Origin: Mastigocoleus testarum BC008
Lineage (GTDB): Bacteria > Cyanobacteriota > Cyanobacteriia > Cyanobacteriales > Nostocaceae
Length of the DNA: 61,996 nt
Direction of reading: 5' to 3'
Assembly (NCBI RefSeq): GCF_001456025.1
Contig: NZ_LMTZ01000152.1
Location: 1-61,996 of the forward strand
A program made the position numbers and the translations under genes. The notes beneath the pieces are model-generated. The model was given only the letters and a program-made list of their open reading frames with translations, was not told where the DNA came from and did not search any database. Positions 61,512 to 61,996 of this stretch are shown one piece after another; the stretch's first letter is position 1, and every line of letters begins with the position of its first letter.

Positions 61512-61931
61512 ATGACTCATCTAACTATTGAGCTTGCTGATTTCGCGCGAGATTTTGCAAAAATATTAGCAATTAGAAGCAAAGTTTTCCATCAAGAGCA
61601 ACAAGTCGATCCAAAATTAGATTTTGATGGTCAAGATGAAATTTGTTTGCAATTAATTGCTTATCTAGACGGTGAAGCAGTTGGGACAACAAGAATAAGA
61701 TACTTAAATCAAAATACTGCAAAGATAGAGAGACTCGCTGTATTACCCAGTGCAAGGAGACAAGGTATTGCAAAGAAATTGATGCTCAAAGCATTGGAAG
61801 CGGTGTCTCCGTTTACCGCAGATGCGCCTCAGGGAATGAGTGAAGCGATCGCACAAGAAAATGTTACAGAGCAACCGGAAACTACTGAGATTATAATTCA
61901 TGCCCAAGAATATACAGCACTTTTCAGGTAA
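61512..61931 (+). CDS. GNAT-family acetyltransferase, C-terminally truncated
   Basis: A 139-residue ORF with a GNAT core: AIRSKVFHQEQQVD, YLDGEAVGTTRIRY, then the acetyl-CoA-binding IERLAVLPSARRQGIAKKLMLKAL. An insert of about 26 residues (PFTADAPQGMSEAIAQENVTEQPETTE, containing a HIP1 octamer) precedes IIIHAQEYTALF. The usual following YxKLGF segment, which completes the fold and contacts CoA, is missing; the frame ends at TAA and no frame downstream restores it. It may be a decayed gene. The start is preceded by a repeat of CCAATTA units at 61441-61465. Confidence 0.65.
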   Translation: MTHLTIELADFARDFAKILAIRSKVFHQEQQVDPKLDFDGQDEICLQLIAYLDGEAVGTTRIRYLNQNTAKIERLAVLPSARRQGIAKKLMLKALEAVSPFTADAPQGMSEAIAQENVTEQPETTEIIIHAQEYTALFR

Positions 61932-61996
61932 GTGAGGTACAGTAACAACAACTTGTGAACCAGTTTTTTAAATGCTTGGGATTGACTAGATCGAGG

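Overview
The window looks like chromosomal DNA of a filamentous, probably heterocystous (Nostocales-type) cyanobacterium. The evidence is low GC, frequent GCGATCGC (HIP1) octamers, intergenic heptamer (STRR-type) tandem repeats and short palindromic elements, and genes typical of the group: DUF928, CHASE2 and CHAT proteins, an Omp85 with an N-terminal POTRA array, cobalamin genes cbiD and cbiJ, phosphoketolase and a fused trpEG. No rRNA, tRNA, CRISPR array or intact transposase was seen.

Layout. (1) 0.4-10.9 kb: envelope and sensing genes. These are a triple-SH3b membrane protein, a beta-propeller, a fasciclin protein, an EAD1-CHASE2 membrane protein with DUF928 directly downstream, and, convergent to them, a 1513-residue exported POTRA-TPR-CHAT protein. 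(2) 11.4-18.7 kb: three genes on the minus strand that form a bis-indole core. They encode a tryptophan/amino-acid oxidase (RebO/VioA type), a chromopyrrolate or imine-dimer synthase (RebD/VioB type) and a RebC-like FAD monooxygenase. (3) 18.9-30.3 kb: cbiD and cbiJ separated by a lipoprotein/coiled-coil pair, an Omp85, a penicillin-binding-type serine hydrolase, a NarL-type histidine kinase and an SH3-DUF2927 protein. (4) 40.1-29.7 kb, minus strand: a type IV secretion cluster in nearly canonical order (VirB2, B3, B4, B5-like, B6, two B8-like, B10, a short B9-like). (5) 41-47.6 kb: a PhoX-type phosphatase, a phosphoketolase and a beta-carbonic anhydrase. (6) 56.6-47.9 kb, minus strand: an aromatic cassette, DAHP synthase then trpEG, trpC, trpA, trpB, trpD. 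(7) 57.3-61.9 kb: a small exported protein, a TPR protein, an XPB-like helicase and a C-terminally truncated GNAT.

How the genes may work together (inference). The aromatic cassette makes tryptophan from the first shikimate step. Its gene order resembles the redundant trp operon of heterocystous cyanobacteria, which in several species sits beside scytonemin genes. The only tryptophan-consuming specialised enzymes here are the bis-indole trio about 30 kb away, so the cassette may supply that pathway. The EAD1-CHASE2, DUF928 and POTRA-TPR-CHAT proteins could form a cell-envelope surveillance module: the CHASE2 sensor, the DUF928 protein and the CHAT protease would all face the periplasm, and EAD1 would face the cytoplasm. 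The secretion cluster lacks visible VirB7, VirB11, coupling protein and relaxase genes, so it may serve something other than self-transfer.
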